Made by a program: the position numbers and the translations under genes. The notes beneath the pieces were generated by a model, which made no database searches, had not been told where the DNA came from, and was given only the letters and a program-made list of their open reading frames with translations. 64,000 nt of DNA from Pseudoalteromonas sp. S2755 (GTDB taxonomy: Bacteria; Pseudomonadota; Gammaproteobacteria; Enterobacterales; Alteromonadaceae): contig NZ_PNDS01000001.1 in NCBI RefSeq assembly GCF_005886535.1, forward strand, positions 62,001 through 126,000, in the 5' to 3' direction. Positions 9,996 to 18,725 of the stretch are shown in pieces (the first letter of the stretch is position 1; the number at the start of each line of letters is the position of its first letter).

Positions 9996-10775
9996 ATGTT
10001 TGAACTCGCTTTAGATCCCACAACTTGGGGGTTACTTTGCTTAGTCGCACTGGCTGCTGGATTTATTGATGCAATTGCAGGTGGCGGTGGGCTGCTAACC
10101 GTACCAGCCTTGCTTACTGCGGGCCTTCCTCCACATTTAACCTTAGGTACTAACAAGCTTGCCGCGAGTTTTGGTTCCTTAACCGCAAGCTTTACCTACT
10201 ACAAAAAGCAGTTATTCAAGCCTAGCTTTTGGATTGGCTCCATTATTGCCACTGCGATAGGTGCCGTATTGGGCACACTACTTGTCGACTTTCTAAGTAT
10301 CGAGTTTTTAAACAAACTTATTCCCGTTATTATCATCGCTGTCGCAATTTATAGCTTGTTCGGTAGGCTAAGCCCAACAGATTCCCATACTTTGCCAGAA
10401 GCGAATCGAGCACTTAAAATCAAGCAATGGGCGCAAGGTTTATCGTTGGGATTTTTTGATGGTATGGCAGGACCTGGTACTGGTACGTTTTGGACTGCGT
10501 CTAACAGTATGCTCTATAAAATGAGCTTACTTTTAAACTGTGGCCTTGCTCGTTCAATGAACTTTGTTTCCAACTTTATTTCGCTTATCACCTTTGTAGC
10601 CCTGGGTCATGTTAACTTTATGCTGGGTATCACCATGGGCGCCTTTTTAATGTTTGGTGCTTGGCTTGGTGCGCATTCTGCAATTAAGTTTGGCAACAAA
10701 CTGATCAAACCACTCTTTAACACTGTGGTTATTGTACTTGCGGGCAAGCTTATTTTTGAGGCGTATTTCTCGTGA
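9996..10775 (+). CDS. TSUP/TauE-SafE family membrane permease (YfcA-like)
   Basis: Inner-membrane protein of 259 residues from the sulfite/organosulfonate exporter (TSUP) family. The first membrane segment holds the typical GFIDAIAGGGGLLTVPALL signature, and a second family repeat follows (GFFDGMAGPGTGTFWT). About seven to eight hydrophobic segments are visible. It is closest in memory to E. coli YfcA, whose substrate is not established. It starts two bases after dinG and overlaps priC by four bases, so it is probably co-transcribed with both. Confidence 0.9.
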   Translation: MFELALDPTTWGLLCLVALAAGFIDAIAGGGGLLTVPALLTAGLPPHLTLGTNKLAASFGSLTASFTYYKKQLFKPSFWIGSIIATAIGAVLGTLLVDFLSIEFLNKLIPVIIIAVAIYSLFGRLSPTDSHTLPEANRALKIKQWAQGLSLGFFDGMAGPGTGTFWTASNSMLYKMSLLLNCGLARSMNFVSNFISLITFVALGHVNFMLGITMGAFLMFGAWLGAHSAIKFGNKLIKPLFNTVVIVLAGKLIFEAYFS

Positions 10776-11371
10776 GTACAGGACTTATCAAGCTTGAGCA
10801 ACAAGTCAGCCGCTTAAAGCAACAAGCAGCGCAATTTGACTCAGCAAAATGGTTTGATAAGAATCGTTATATGCAGGCACAGCCCAGCTTATTTGATGCC
10901 CGTGTATTTCGCACTAAAAGCTTAAAGCTCAGCGACTATGTCGAAGAAATAGTAGAAGCACTGTCCCATCTGCCGCCAAGCGAACAGCGTCACGCCTTTG
11001 CATTCGCCATCGAACGAATAGGTTCGCAAATGGAAGCCGTGTTGAAGGTGTTAAAATCAACCCCTGTCTGGGCGAAAGAAAACAAACTGAATACACCAAA
11101 AAAAGCCAAAGTGTATAAAAAGGCAGTGCAGAAGATTATGCAGTCGTCCCATGAGTTATATCAGGAACTGTCTCAAAATCATGAATTTGAGCGTCGGTTG
11201 CAAGAAATGATTGACCTCAGAAGACTACAGATGGATAAGGCAGCTCCCTCACAGGCTGCCAAACTCAATGCCGAAATATTAGCCCTTCACGCTCGCCTTG
11301 GCCGCTGTAGAAAAGCCATTTCCGCCACTGAGCAAAAAATTCAAGAAGTTGAGAAAAGTCAGAGCCGTTAA
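10772..11371 (+). CDS. priC: Primosomal replication protein PriC
   Basis: Restart factor that helps reload DnaB on stalled forks. It has 199 residues against 175 in E. coli. The N-terminus is rich in heptad-like Leu/Gln (LEQQVSRLKQQAAQ), and the conserved C-terminal block HEFERRLQEMIDLRR..ARLGRCRKAISATEQKI matches the E. coli pattern FERRLREM and ARLARCRHAL. The GTG start overlaps the permease stop, with GAGG about 14 bases upstream. The nearby rsmS (12573) is the immediate neighbour of priC in E. coli, which supports the call; here two genes lie between them. Confidence 0.9.
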   Translation: MSTGLIKLEQQVSRLKQQAAQFDSAKWFDKNRYMQAQPSLFDARVFRTKSLKLSDYVEEIVEALSHLPPSEQRHAFAFAIERIGSQMEAVLKVLKSTPVWAKENKLNTPKKAKVYKKAVQKIMQSSHELYQELSQNHEFERRLQEMIDLRRLQMDKAAPSQAAKLNAEILALHARLGRCRKAISATEQKIQEVEKSQSR

Positions 11372-12276
11372 TGCTTTACTACCACCCTATTTATAGCGAG
11401 CTGAGCCTGCCTGAGAAGCATCGCTTCCCGATCAGCAAGTATAAAAAATTATACCAACGAATAAACGCCAGTAAATTTGCTAAATTTATCAAAGAACCCG
11501 AGCAAAGAATCACAGCTGATGCGCTGCAACTTTGCCACGATAGTAATTACGTTGATGCCTTTCTAAACGGCACGTTGAGCGAAAAAGCCATTAAGAAAAT
11601 GGGCTTTCCTTGGAGTGAACAACTCGTACAGCGCACTTTGATTTCTTTAGGTGGCGGTCTAGCGGCAGCAAAATATGCGCTCGAACATGGATTTGGAGCA
11701 AACTTAAGCGGCGGCTATCATCACGCACATCACGATTTTGGCAGCGGCTTTTGCATATTTAATGATTGGGCGGTGGTCGCAGCAATACTCATTGCCCATC
11801 AACGGGTTGAGCGAGTGCTTATCTTTGACTGTGACGTGCATCAAGGCGATGGCACAGCAACAATCGTTGCAGATAGAGACGATATCATTACTTGCTCCAT
11901 CCACTGTGAAAGTAACTTTCCTCGCGTTAAACCGCAATCCGATTTAGACTTTGCCTTATCTGTGAATACACAGGATGCGCAATATGTGGCAACCGTCCGC
12001 GAAGCCTTACAACTGGCGGTTCGATTATACCAACCAGACCTCATCCTCTATAACGCCGGCGCAGATGTGTATCAAGGCGATGAGCTCGGACACTTTAGTG
12101 TTTCAAAGCAAGGCGTTAGGGATCGAGATTCGATTGTTTTTGAGTATGCGCATCACCTCAATATTCCATTAGCTTTTGCTCTTGGCGGGGGCTATCAGCG
12201 CGACGTTGATCATCTTGTAGATATACATCAACAAACCTTTTTGGCTTTGTTCGATAACCCCGCTATTATGATATAA
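11371..12276 (+). CDS. Histone deacetylase superfamily (arginase-fold) hydrolase
   Basis: Zinc-dependent deacetylase-like enzyme of 301 residues; the substrate could be acetyl-lysine, acetoin-related compounds or acetylpolyamines. Visible family motifs are LSGGYHHAHHDFGSGFCIFND (tandem catalytic His), LIFDCDVHQGDGTA (zinc Asp and His) and NAGADVYQGDELG (second zinc Asp). The tail has ALGGGYQRD, the usual GGGY glycine loop. The ATG overlaps the priC stop by one base (TAATG), so translation is probably coupled. Its place in a replication-restart operon is unusual and gives no clear clue to its substrate. Confidence 0.9.
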   Translation: MLYYHPIYSELSLPEKHRFPISKYKKLYQRINASKFAKFIKEPEQRITADALQLCHDSNYVDAFLNGTLSEKAIKKMGFPWSEQLVQRTLISLGGGLAAAKYALEHGFGANLSGGYHHAHHDFGSGFCIFNDWAVVAAILIAHQRVERVLIFDCDVHQGDGTATIVADRDDIITCSIHCESNFPRVKPQSDLDFALSVNTQDAQYVATVREALQLAVRLYQPDLILYNAGADVYQGDELGHFSVSKQGVRDRDSIVFEYAHHLNIPLAFALGGGYQRDVDHLVDIHQQTFLALFDNPAIMI

Positions 12277-12303
12277 ACTTAAAAGGAATGTGCAGGAGGC
12301 TGT

Positions 12304-12576
12304 ATGAAGTTACATGATGATATTCATAATTATTATGAAAAGTTAGTAGTCGAACATATCGTCCGTCGTAAGTTAGATAAAGTCTACGATGAAGACGTAA
12401 TGGCTGACTTTTGTTGTACTGTATTGAACCAACTGCCATCGCGCTATATTCGCTACGATGTCGACATGGAATTTTACCTGCCTCAGCCCGAGCGTGCGAA
12501 GATGGAACAAGCGGTAGAACGTGCAATTGATTTTGCCATTGCTCAAATCGCTAAAAAGGAGCAATTTCAAGTATGA
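12304..12576 (+). CDS. ComFB family protein (putative cyclic-dinucleotide receptor)
   Basis: Small cytoplasmic protein of 90 residues. It carries the ComFB core pattern: [17 protein letters not shown], then [21 protein letters not shown] and [18 protein letters not shown]. Members of this family in cyanobacteria and Bacillus have been reported to bind cyclic dinucleotides, including c-di-GMP; in this organism the role is inferred only. A strong AGGAGG lies before the ATG. It follows the HDAC-like gene by 27 bases and overlaps rsmS by four bases, so it is part of the same unit. Confidence 0.88.
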   Translation: MKLHDDIHNYYEKLVVEHIVRRKLDKVYDEDVMADFCCTVLNQLPSRYIRYDVDMEFYLPQPERAKMEQAVERAIDFAIAQIAKKEQFQV

Positions 12577-12734
12577 GTACCCCTTTAGAACAAGCACCAA
12601 CTCATGTAAAACTTGCTGTCGACCTCATTATGTTGTTAGAGGAACATGATCTTCCCGCAGAGGAAGTCATTGCTGCGCTTGACATTGTCAGATCTGATTT
12701 TCAAAACAAACTAAATAACCAACAAAAAACTTAA
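12573..12734 (+). CDS. rsmS: RsmS/YbaM (DUF2496) small regulator
   Basis: A 53-residue protein, [20 protein letters not shown]..., close to E. coli YbaM in the segment [17 protein letters not shown], xLPAxxVxxALDIVxxDFxxKL. YbaM/RsmS is linked to the Rsm secondary-metabolism regulatory circuit in enterobacteria. The ATG overlaps the ComFB stop (ATGA). In E. coli priC and ybaM are adjacent, so this is conserved synteny with an insertion of two genes. Confidence 0.88.
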   Translation: MSTPLEQAPTHVKLAVDLIMLLEEHDLPAEEVIAALDIVRSDFQNKLNNQQKT

Positions 12735-12792
12735 CATTAAATATACATTTAAGTCATACTTCTATTTTAACCTTAAATTCTAATCGTTAGCG

Positions 12793-12812
12793 GTTGTGCA
12801 AAACGGCACAAC
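12793..12812 (+). promoter_or_regulatory. Leader hairpin before the NLP gene
   Basis: A perfect 7-bp stem GTTGTGC/GCACAAC with a 6-base loop, 22 bases upstream of the NLP start codon. There is no T-tract, so a leader structure or operator is as likely as a terminator for the priC-rsmS unit. Confidence 0.4.
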
Positions 12813-12834
12813 TGCATTTATTAAGGAAAGCAGT

Positions 12835-13629
12835 ATGACAACAACACAACTCCCCTTATTGTCCCTCGCAATTGTTGCAGCGTCTACACAATACGCTTAC
12901 GGTAATGACTTTGCGGCATTAGACGAAGCCCTACCAGCCCCCTACATTATCAATGGTGCTGAACCTGTGTTCGATTTTGACGGTGATGGTTGCCTGCCGA
13001 GTGCAGGGATCAGTAGAACTGGCGTGCAAAATTCAGGGCTAAAGACATCGGGGCGCATCACAGGTGATTGCCGAGATAATCAATTTTTAAATACTTCTAA
13101 TACTGTGCATCGCTACGCCTGTAAAACCACCGTTAGCGGCGAGTATTGTGGACATTTCTATGCACTTTACTTTAAAAAAGACCAAGTGTTTGATTATTTT
13201 GGTGGTGGTCATCGACATGATTGGGAATATGCGGCGGTATGGACTCGAGATGGCATAGTTACACATGGTAGCTATAGCGCACATGGTGACTTATTCACTA
13301 AACCTGCTAATGAGCTACCATTCGAGAATGGTCATTTAAAAATTGTCTATCATAAAGACGGCATTTTGACCCATGCACTGCGCTTCGCCAAATCAAACGA
13401 AATCGCTGAAAATAACTATCATCGTTTTGTTACTCCCACAATCATTAGTTGGTATAAAATGACTGGGGATGGAATTTCCAACTCCGAATTACGAGAAAAG
13501 CTAAATCAGTATGATTATGGCTCCGCCACCTTGCCCGTTAAAGACAGTCGTTTCCTCAATAACCTCAATCGCTTTAAACCAAGTGACTACCCAACTTACG
13601 CGCAAAGTGATGTAGATAATGCTCAGTAA
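12835..13629 (+). CDS. Secreted NPP1/NLP (necrosis-inducing-like) protein
   Basis: Secreted protein of 264 residues from the necrosis- and ethylene-inducing (NLP) family, whose best studied members bind membrane sphingolipids and lyse eukaryotic cells. The diagnostic heptapeptide GHRHDWE is at about 125-131, in GGGHRHDWEYAAVW. A signal peptide (MTTTQLPLLSLAIVAASTQY, then AYG) precedes a mature part beginning NDFAALDE. The ATG at 12835 is chosen over an in-frame ATG at 12796 because AAGGAAAG sits before it and it gives a proper signal peptide. Several cysteines suggest disulfides after export. It stands alone with its own hairpin-containing leader. Its target in a marine bacterium is unknown. 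Confidence 0.88.
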   Translation: MTTTQLPLLSLAIVAASTQYAYGNDFAALDEALPAPYIINGAEPVFDFDGDGCLPSAGISRTGVQNSGLKTSGRITGDCRDNQFLNTSNTVHRYACKTTVSGEYCGHFYALYFKKDQVFDYFGGGHRHDWEYAAVWTRDGIVTHGSYSAHGDLFTKPANELPFENGHLKIVYHKDGILTHALRFAKSNEIAENNYHRFVTPTIISWYKMTGDGISNSELREKLNQYDYGSATLPVKDSRFLNNLNRFKPSDYPTYAQSDVDNAQ

Positions 13630-13641
13630 TTGCTAAGACAA

Positions 13642-13668
13642 ACTCACTTCACCTATCGTGAGGTGAGT
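13642..13668 (+). terminator. Possible terminator after the NLP gene
   Basis: An 11-bp stem with one mismatch (13642-13652 with 13658-13668, loop CTATC) lies 12 bases past the NLP stop. It lacks a T-tract, so termination is only probable. A second short hairpin AATACC/GGTATT follows at about 13678-13693, at the end of the convergent gene. Confidence 0.5.
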
Positions 13669-13690
13669 CGATATGCAATACCAATGGGTA

Positions 13691-14155
13691 TTAACCTACA
13701 TCTTGCTTTTGTCTGAGCAGCCTTGCTCGCTCTAGCTTATATTGTGCAAAGAAAATACTATCTAATTCACTTGTTTGTGGATCGATAAAATAAGCAATAT
13801 CGCTTCGGTGTGGTTCGGGTGAAAAGTGTTTGCCGTCTTCCCAGTAAAGCACCGCGTGCTTTACTAATTCACCGAGATAAGTGTGATCCCACGCATAGTG
13901 ACAAAAGCCATGGTGCTCACCCAAGTTGGGAGAGTATTTTTTTTCAATATGCGCCATTTGCCCAGTATTTTTGTATTCCGCAAATTGTTTAGCATCTTGT
14001 TCAGCGGATTGGGGATCGGTGAAATAGGCAATATCACGTCGAGGAGGTAAGGCTTGCGGTAATCCAAATTTGTCCGTTACGCCACTGCATTTTACGACGA
14101 TCCACTGGACAAAATGTGCTCCGATAATATGGTCCCATTTTAACGCAACGTACAT
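13691..14155 (-). CDS. Orphan protein with internal duplication
   Basis: A 154-residue soluble protein I do not recognise. A strong GGAGG ribosome site precedes the ATG at 14155. It carries two copies of a roughly 23-residue segment: RRDIAYFTDPQSAEQDAKQF (from about residue 39) and RSDIAYFIDPQTSELDSIFF (from about residue 117), each followed by AEYK or AQYK. Between them is an aromatic and His-rich part (EHHGFCHYAWDHTYLGELVKHAVLYW). No signal peptide or membrane segment is seen. The repeats may form equivalent halves of one fold or two ligand sites. Confidence 0.8.
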   Translation of the reverse strand: MYVALKWDHIIGAHFVQWIVVKCSGVTDKFGLPQALPPRRDIAYFTDPQSAEQDAKQFAEYKNTGQMAHIEKKYSPNLGEHHGFCHYAWDHTYLGELVKHAVLYWEDGKHFSPEPHRSDIAYFIDPQTSELDSIFFAQYKLERARLLRQKQDVG

Positions 14156-14209
14156 ATAACCTCCTTTTGAATATCATTTATCAATTATTGCTAAGAACTG
14201 ATCACGCTC

Positions 14210-14223
14210 GGCTAAGTTTAGCC
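14210..14223. promoter_or_regulatory. Possible operator in the efflux promoter region
   Basis: GGCTAA-GT-TTAGCC is a short inverted repeat in the 277-base region between the divergent orphan gene and the RND permease. It could be a repressor operator for the pump, but no regulator gene lies beside it. Confidence 0.25.
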
Positions 14224-14432
14224 ACTTCTATTGATCTTACTAGTACAAGTTTATTTGCCTTTAATTCAGATCAAAAAGTTTTTCAAACTATAAAAAAGCG
14301 TTACAAGGTATTACAGAAATGCGCTTTGTCGCTTATTTTCGCCGATTTAGCGCTAACTTTAGCAAACGCGAATTTCACCTTACTGGCACTTTTTTTACAT
14401 CCCACTACAATGCAAAAAAAGCAAGATTGGAA

Positions 14433-17400
14433 ATGTACCAAATGAACGTGACACGCGGTTCGCTAAAAAATCCAGCGAGTGTAATTGTCATCTTGGTGTT
14501 GATTATTTTATTTGGGCTGTTAAGTGTATTTAAACTGCCCATTCAGTTGACGCCAGATATTGAGCAACCACAGATCACGATTTTCTCGGGATGGCGCCAA
14601 GCCGCCCCAGAAGAAATAGAATCTGTGATCATCGAACCGCTAGAAAATGCGGTAAAAAACACACCCGGCGCACTTGAAGTTAATACCAACATCAATCGTG
14701 GTAACGGCTCTATTACGCTAACATTTGCTGTAGGTGCGAATATGCAACAAGCGATGCTAGATGTGCTAACAAGCTTAAATCAAGCCCCACCGTTGCCACT
14801 TGATGCGCTAGACCCAGTCGTATTCGCCGGCGGTAATAACGGTGAAGCAGCAGCCACTTTGCTAGTCACGCCCAAAGACTATCAATCAAATAGTCTCGAC
14901 TTTGATATGGCGCAGTTTCAAAAGCAAATCGACGAGTTTGTTGAACCAAGACTTGCACGTATTCCTGGCGTAGCACGCGTTGATCTTGCGAGTGAGCGGC
15001 CAAAAGAGCTGCGTATTACTTTCGACCCGCATAAAGCCGCTGCGCTTGGTATTAGTTTAGATCAAATCAGTAATGTACTTGCGAGCTCTCGCGATACCTC
15101 TGGAGGTCTTGCCAACGTTGGACGTCGCCAATATACCGTGCGATTCACCGGCCAATACGACCTTTCCAGTATGGCCCAAATGCGGGTCGGCTATTCTGGA
15201 GACAGGCCTATCTACTTAGGTGATATTGCAAGTGTTGAGCGCACCTTCTCAGACCGTTTGGGCATGAGTGGCCGCAATGGTAAACCGGCCTATTATATTC
15301 GGATCTCACGAGCCAACGAAGCGAATACCGTTGCCTTGCTTGATGAGATCAACCTTGCAATTGATGAACTAAACCAAGGACCGCTGGCTGAAAATGGCTT
15401 GTCGATTGAGCTCAGCTTTGATGCCTCCGTCCACATTCGTAATGCACTTTCTTTAGTAAAAAGTAATTTAGGCCTTGGAGTTCTCTTATCTTGTTTAATT
15501 CTGTGGCTATTTTTTAGAGGCTTAAAAGCAACCTTGGTGATTGCAGCTACAATCCCTGTTTCTTTGATGGTCGCCTTTCTCGCACTTAATATCTTTGACC
15601 GTAGTCTGAATGTGATCTCGTTGGCGGGGTTAGCATTTGCAGTGGGCCTAGTATTAGACGCAGCTATCATAGTCCAAGAGAATATCTCACGCTTAAGAGC
15701 AGAAGGATTCGATAACAAAAAAGCCGCCTTAAAAGGAGCTGCACAAGTGACCGGAGCATTATTTGCTTCGACAACCACCAGCGTCGCCATCTTTTTACCT
15801 ATTCTCTTTATGGCAGGTATTGAGGGGCAACTATTCTCCGATTTAGCACTGACACTTTCGATTGCCGTTATTGCGTCAATGTTGTGTGCAATTACCCTTA
15901 TTCCACTGGCAAACCATTTGTGGCCAGACTCTGAACTAAAGCCAGATCCTTATCATCAATACTGGCAAAAACTCACCAACTTCATCATGAAATTGACCAA
16001 TAATAGAGTAAAGCAACTTACTTGGATTGGCGTATTATTGGGTGGCTCGGTGGTTGCAACTATGACCATGCTGCCAAAAACTGACTTTATGCCAAGGGCA
16101 CCTACCGATGGCTTTTTCTTTAACCTAGCGACTCCACCTGGTGGCAACGTACAGTTTATGGAAGAAGAATTGCTGCTGCGTGTGAAAAAACGCTTAATGC
16201 CCTATTACCAAGGCGAAAAGGAACCTGGTATTAAAGACTTTAATTTCTATGCGTTTGGCTCTAATGCTGGCGGCTTTATCTATTCAGCCGACCCTCAACG
16301 TGTTGAAGAATTGATGAAAGTGGCCAAAGAAGAAATCTTCGTTGACCTTCCCGATACTCAAGTGTTTTTCTTTCGCGGCTCCATGATCCAAGTCGCCAAC
16401 GGTGGCGATGGTCGCGATATCAATATTGACCTTACAGGTCCCAATATGGACGACTTGATCTCAGGTGCGCAAGTGGCTTTGCAAGCAGTACAAAACGCGC
16501 TTCCAGAGGCAACGGCCAGACCTCAGCCTCGATTGGATATGGCAGAACCAGAGCTTAGATTAACGCCCAACGATCGCAGGATCACCCAAGCGGGATTAAC
16601 GCGTCGAGATGTATCTCAAGCGGTACAAGCTTATACCGGTGGATTATTCGTCAATGAGTATTTTGATGGTAACGAGCGCATGAACGTTATCCTTCGTGGT
16701 ATCCCTTGGCAAAGCCCTGAGGAACTAAAAGCCTTGCCTATCGTAACCCCTCAGTCTGGAATTCAAACTCTCGGCGAGTTGGCAAATATAGAACGTACAG
16801 TTGGCCCGACGCAACTGCGACGTGTCAACGGCCGTCGCACAGTCAGCATTGTTGTCACGCCTCCGGCTGATATGAGCCTGCAGCAAGTGCAAACCATCTT
16901 GAGTGAACAGGTGATGCCAAAAGTGCGCGCAAGCCTACCGGCCAGTGCGGGTGCTATTTTGGCAGGAAATGCACAAAAGATGAATTCTGCAATGGAAGAA
17001 ATGGCGTTGAATTTTGTCCTCGCATTGTTCATTTTGTTTTTGTTAATGACTGCGCTGTTCAAGTCCGCCAAAGATAGCGCCTTGGTATTGTTAGTGATGC
17101 CATTGGCTATCGCAGGTGGCGTGCTGGCTCTGTATATCTTAAACCTCTTTACCTTTCAGTCATTGGATTTACTGACCATGATAGGTTTTATCATCTTGCT
17201 TGGGCTGGTCGTTAACAATGCCATTTTGCTGGTGGATCAAACTCGTGTTGCGATGGCATCGGGTATGAGCCGTGAAGCGTCGGTCAGACAAGCGGTGTTA
17301 CTAAGAGCAAGACCCGTTTACTTGAGCACCTTGACCAGTCTGTTTGGCATGCTGCCACTAATGCTCATGCCCGGCGTCGGCTCAGAAATCTACCGGGGCC

Positions 17401-17552
17401 TTGCTACCGTCATCGTCGGTGGCATGGCTATCAGTGCATTATTTACCTTAGTGTTGATGCCAAGTTTATTGCAACTTGGCCGGCAAACTCCGCCATCAGA
17501 AACAAACAAATCAACGGCCAAAGCCCCGCTCAGCCTAGTTGCCAATCAGTAA
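14433..17552 (+). CDS. RND efflux transporter permease
   Basis: Inner-membrane proton-driven pump of the resistance-nodulation-division family, 1039 residues from this start. It has the twelve-segment RND plan: an N-terminal segment (SVIVILVLIILFGLLSVF), a large periplasmic loop, a TM block near residues 350-500, a second loop and a C-terminal TM block. TM4 reads GLVLDAAIIVQENISR, so one of the two adjacent Asp of AcrB-type pumps is Ala, as in some other RND subgroups. The start is uncertain: ATG 14442 gives the family-like MNVTRGSLKNP, and an in-frame ATG at 14319 adds 38 unlikely residues. The adaptor gene follows by 14 bases. Substrates are unknown; no outer-membrane channel is encoded nearby. 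Confidence 0.94.
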   Translation: MYQMNVTRGSLKNPASVIVILVLIILFGLLSVFKLPIQLTPDIEQPQITIFSGWRQAAPEEIESVIIEPLENAVKNTPGALEVNTNINRGNGSITLTFAVGANMQQAMLDVLTSLNQAPPLPLDALDPVVFAGGNNGEAAATLLVTPKDYQSNSLDFDMAQFQKQIDEFVEPRLARIPGVARVDLASERPKELRITFDPHKAAALGISLDQISNVLASSRDTSGGLANVGRRQYTVRFTGQYDLSSMAQMRVGYSGDRPIYLGDIASVERTFSDRLGMSGRNGKPAYYIRISRANEANTVALLDEINLAIDELNQGPLAENGLSIELSFDASVHIRNALSLVKSNLGLGVLLSCLILWLFFRGLKATLVIAATIPVSLMVAFLALNIFDRSLNVISLAGLAFAVGLVLDAAIIVQENISRLRAEGFDNKKAALKGAAQVTGALFASTTTSVAIFLPILFMAGIEGQLFSDLALTLSIAVIASMLCAITLIPLANHLWPDSELKPDPYHQYWQKLTNFIMKLTNNRVKQLTWIGVLLGGSVVATMTMLPKTDFMPRAPTDGFFFNLATPPGGNVQFMEEELLLRVKKRLMPYYQGEKEPGIKDFNFYAFGSNAGGFIYSADPQRVEELMKVAKEEIFVDLPDTQVFFFRGSMIQVANGGDGRDINIDLTGPNMDDLISGAQVALQAVQNALPEATARPQPRLDMAEPELRLTPNDRRITQAGLTRRDVSQAVQAYTGGLFVNEYFDGNERMNVILRGIPWQSPEELKALPIVTPQSGIQTLGELANIERTVGPTQLRRVNGRRTVSIVVTPPADMSLQQVQTILSEQVMPKVRASLPASAGAILAGNAQKMNSAMEEMALNFVLALFILFLLMTALFKSAKDSALVLLVMPLAIAGGVLALYILNLFTFQSLDLLTMIGFIILLGLVVNNAILLVDQTRVAMASGMSREASVRQAVLLRARPVYLSTLTSLFGMLPLMLMPGVGSEIYRGLATVIVGGMAISALFTLVLMPSLLQLGRQTPPSETNKSTAKAPLSLVANQ

Positions 17553-17566
17553 GTAGTGAGAACAGA

Positions 17567-18640
17567 ATGAAAAACCCAATAAAACAGACACTTCAGGCCC
17601 TAGCACTGTGTGCTGGGATCGTTGCACCACACGTCGCCGCCGTGGTGCCAGTCACCGTCGCTGAAGTGACAAAAGCCCCTCTCACGAGCGAAATTGAAGT
17701 TAGTGGCACACTGTATGGGAAAGACGATGTGACGCTAACCGCTGGAGTTAGTGGCCGTTTGTTGTACGTAGCAGAACCCGGTACCAACGTCGCAAAAGAC
17801 GAAATCTTAGTACGTATGGACACACTCCCACTGGAACTCGATAAGGCCCGTCAAGCCGAATTATTAAATCGAGCCAAGATCAATTTACGCTTATATCAAC
17901 AAGAATTGGCTCGATTAAAGAAGCTCGCAAAAACCAGCAGCGCGGCAGAAAGTCAAGTTGATGAAATGCAAAATAAACATGACCTAGCGCTGTCAGATAT
18001 CGCCTTAGCGGAAGTCGAACTTAAGGTGATTGACGATAAGTTGTCTCGCGCAACGGTCCGTGCTCCATTTGATGGCGTTATCAGTGAACGTTTTAAGCGC
18101 GCGGGTCGAGAAATAAACCGCGCCGACGAACTGCTCACCATATTAGATATCCATCATCTTGAAGTTCGCTTATATGTGCCAGTTAAATACTTGAAGTTTT
18201 TGCAAAAAGGCATAGCGCTGCCAATACGTTCTGGTGACTTATCCCAGCCAGATAATACGTCAGCGAAAGTCACAGCGGTGATCCCCTCAACCGATCCGCG
18301 CTCACAGACCGTTGAAGTACGTGCAGCACTTGCAGCAGATCACACCCATACATGGGCAATTGGTCAATTAGTTGATGTAGCAGTGCCGCTCACCAGCAAA
18401 CAACCCGTATTGCTGGTTGACCGAGACGCCCTGATATTACGCAAGCAAGGCACCCATATCGTCAAAATAGATAAGCAAAATAAAGCCGAACAAATTCCTG
18501 TCACCGTCGGCAATGGCAAAGGCCAATGGGTGGAAATTACTCCCCGCATCAGCGATATCTTACATGCCGGTGATAAAGTCGCCGTTCGCGGCGCAGAGCG
18601 CCTGCAAACAGGACAAGACGTCGAGGTGACAAACCCTTAA
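17567..18640 (+). CDS. RND efflux periplasmic adaptor (membrane fusion protein)
   Basis: Periplasmic adaptor of 357 residues linking the RND pump to an outer-membrane channel. The signal peptide is MKNPIKQTLQALALCAGIVA. A biotinyl-lipoyl-like half (SGRLLYVAEPGTNVAKDEIL) and a helical hairpin rich in Lys, Gln and Leu (about 85-150) follow, then the second lipoyl half (ATVRAPFDGVISERFKRAGR), a beta-barrel and a membrane-proximal domain. The order permease then adaptor is the reverse of the common acrA-acrB order. Confidence 0.92.
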   Translation: MKNPIKQTLQALALCAGIVAPHVAAVVPVTVAEVTKAPLTSEIEVSGTLYGKDDVTLTAGVSGRLLYVAEPGTNVAKDEILVRMDTLPLELDKARQAELLNRAKINLRLYQQELARLKKLAKTSSAAESQVDEMQNKHDLALSDIALAEVELKVIDDKLSRATVRAPFDGVISERFKRAGREINRADELLTILDIHHLEVRLYVPVKYLKFLQKGIALPIRSGDLSQPDNTSAKVTAVIPSTDPRSQTVEVRAALAADHTHTWAIGQLVDVAVPLTSKQPVLLVDRDALILRKQGTHIVKIDKQNKAEQIPVTVGNGKGQWVEITPRISDILHAGDKVAVRGAERLQTGQDVEVTNP

Positions 18641-18660
18641 AACAAACCAGTTACTAGCCC

Positions 18661-18694
18661 AATGAGCTCACTCATGGACGAGCGGCTCATTTTT
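18661..18694 (+). terminator. Terminator of the RND operon
   Basis: AATGAGC (18661-18667) pairs with GCTCATT (18685-18691), followed by a run of T, 20 bases after the adaptor stop. Confidence 0.65.
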
Positions 18695-18725
18695 AAAAGC
18701 ATCTCAGCTTCCGAAAGTAGTTGAA

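Noticed and set aside
12796-12834. Earlier in-frame ATG for the NLP gene
   Set aside because: It lies within the leader hairpin and would put 13 extra residues before a normal signal peptide; the ATG at 12835 has the ribosome site.
14167-14445. Plus-strand frame of 92 codons before the RND permease
   Set aside because: It overlaps the permease start in another frame, has a composition like intergenic DNA, and no motif.
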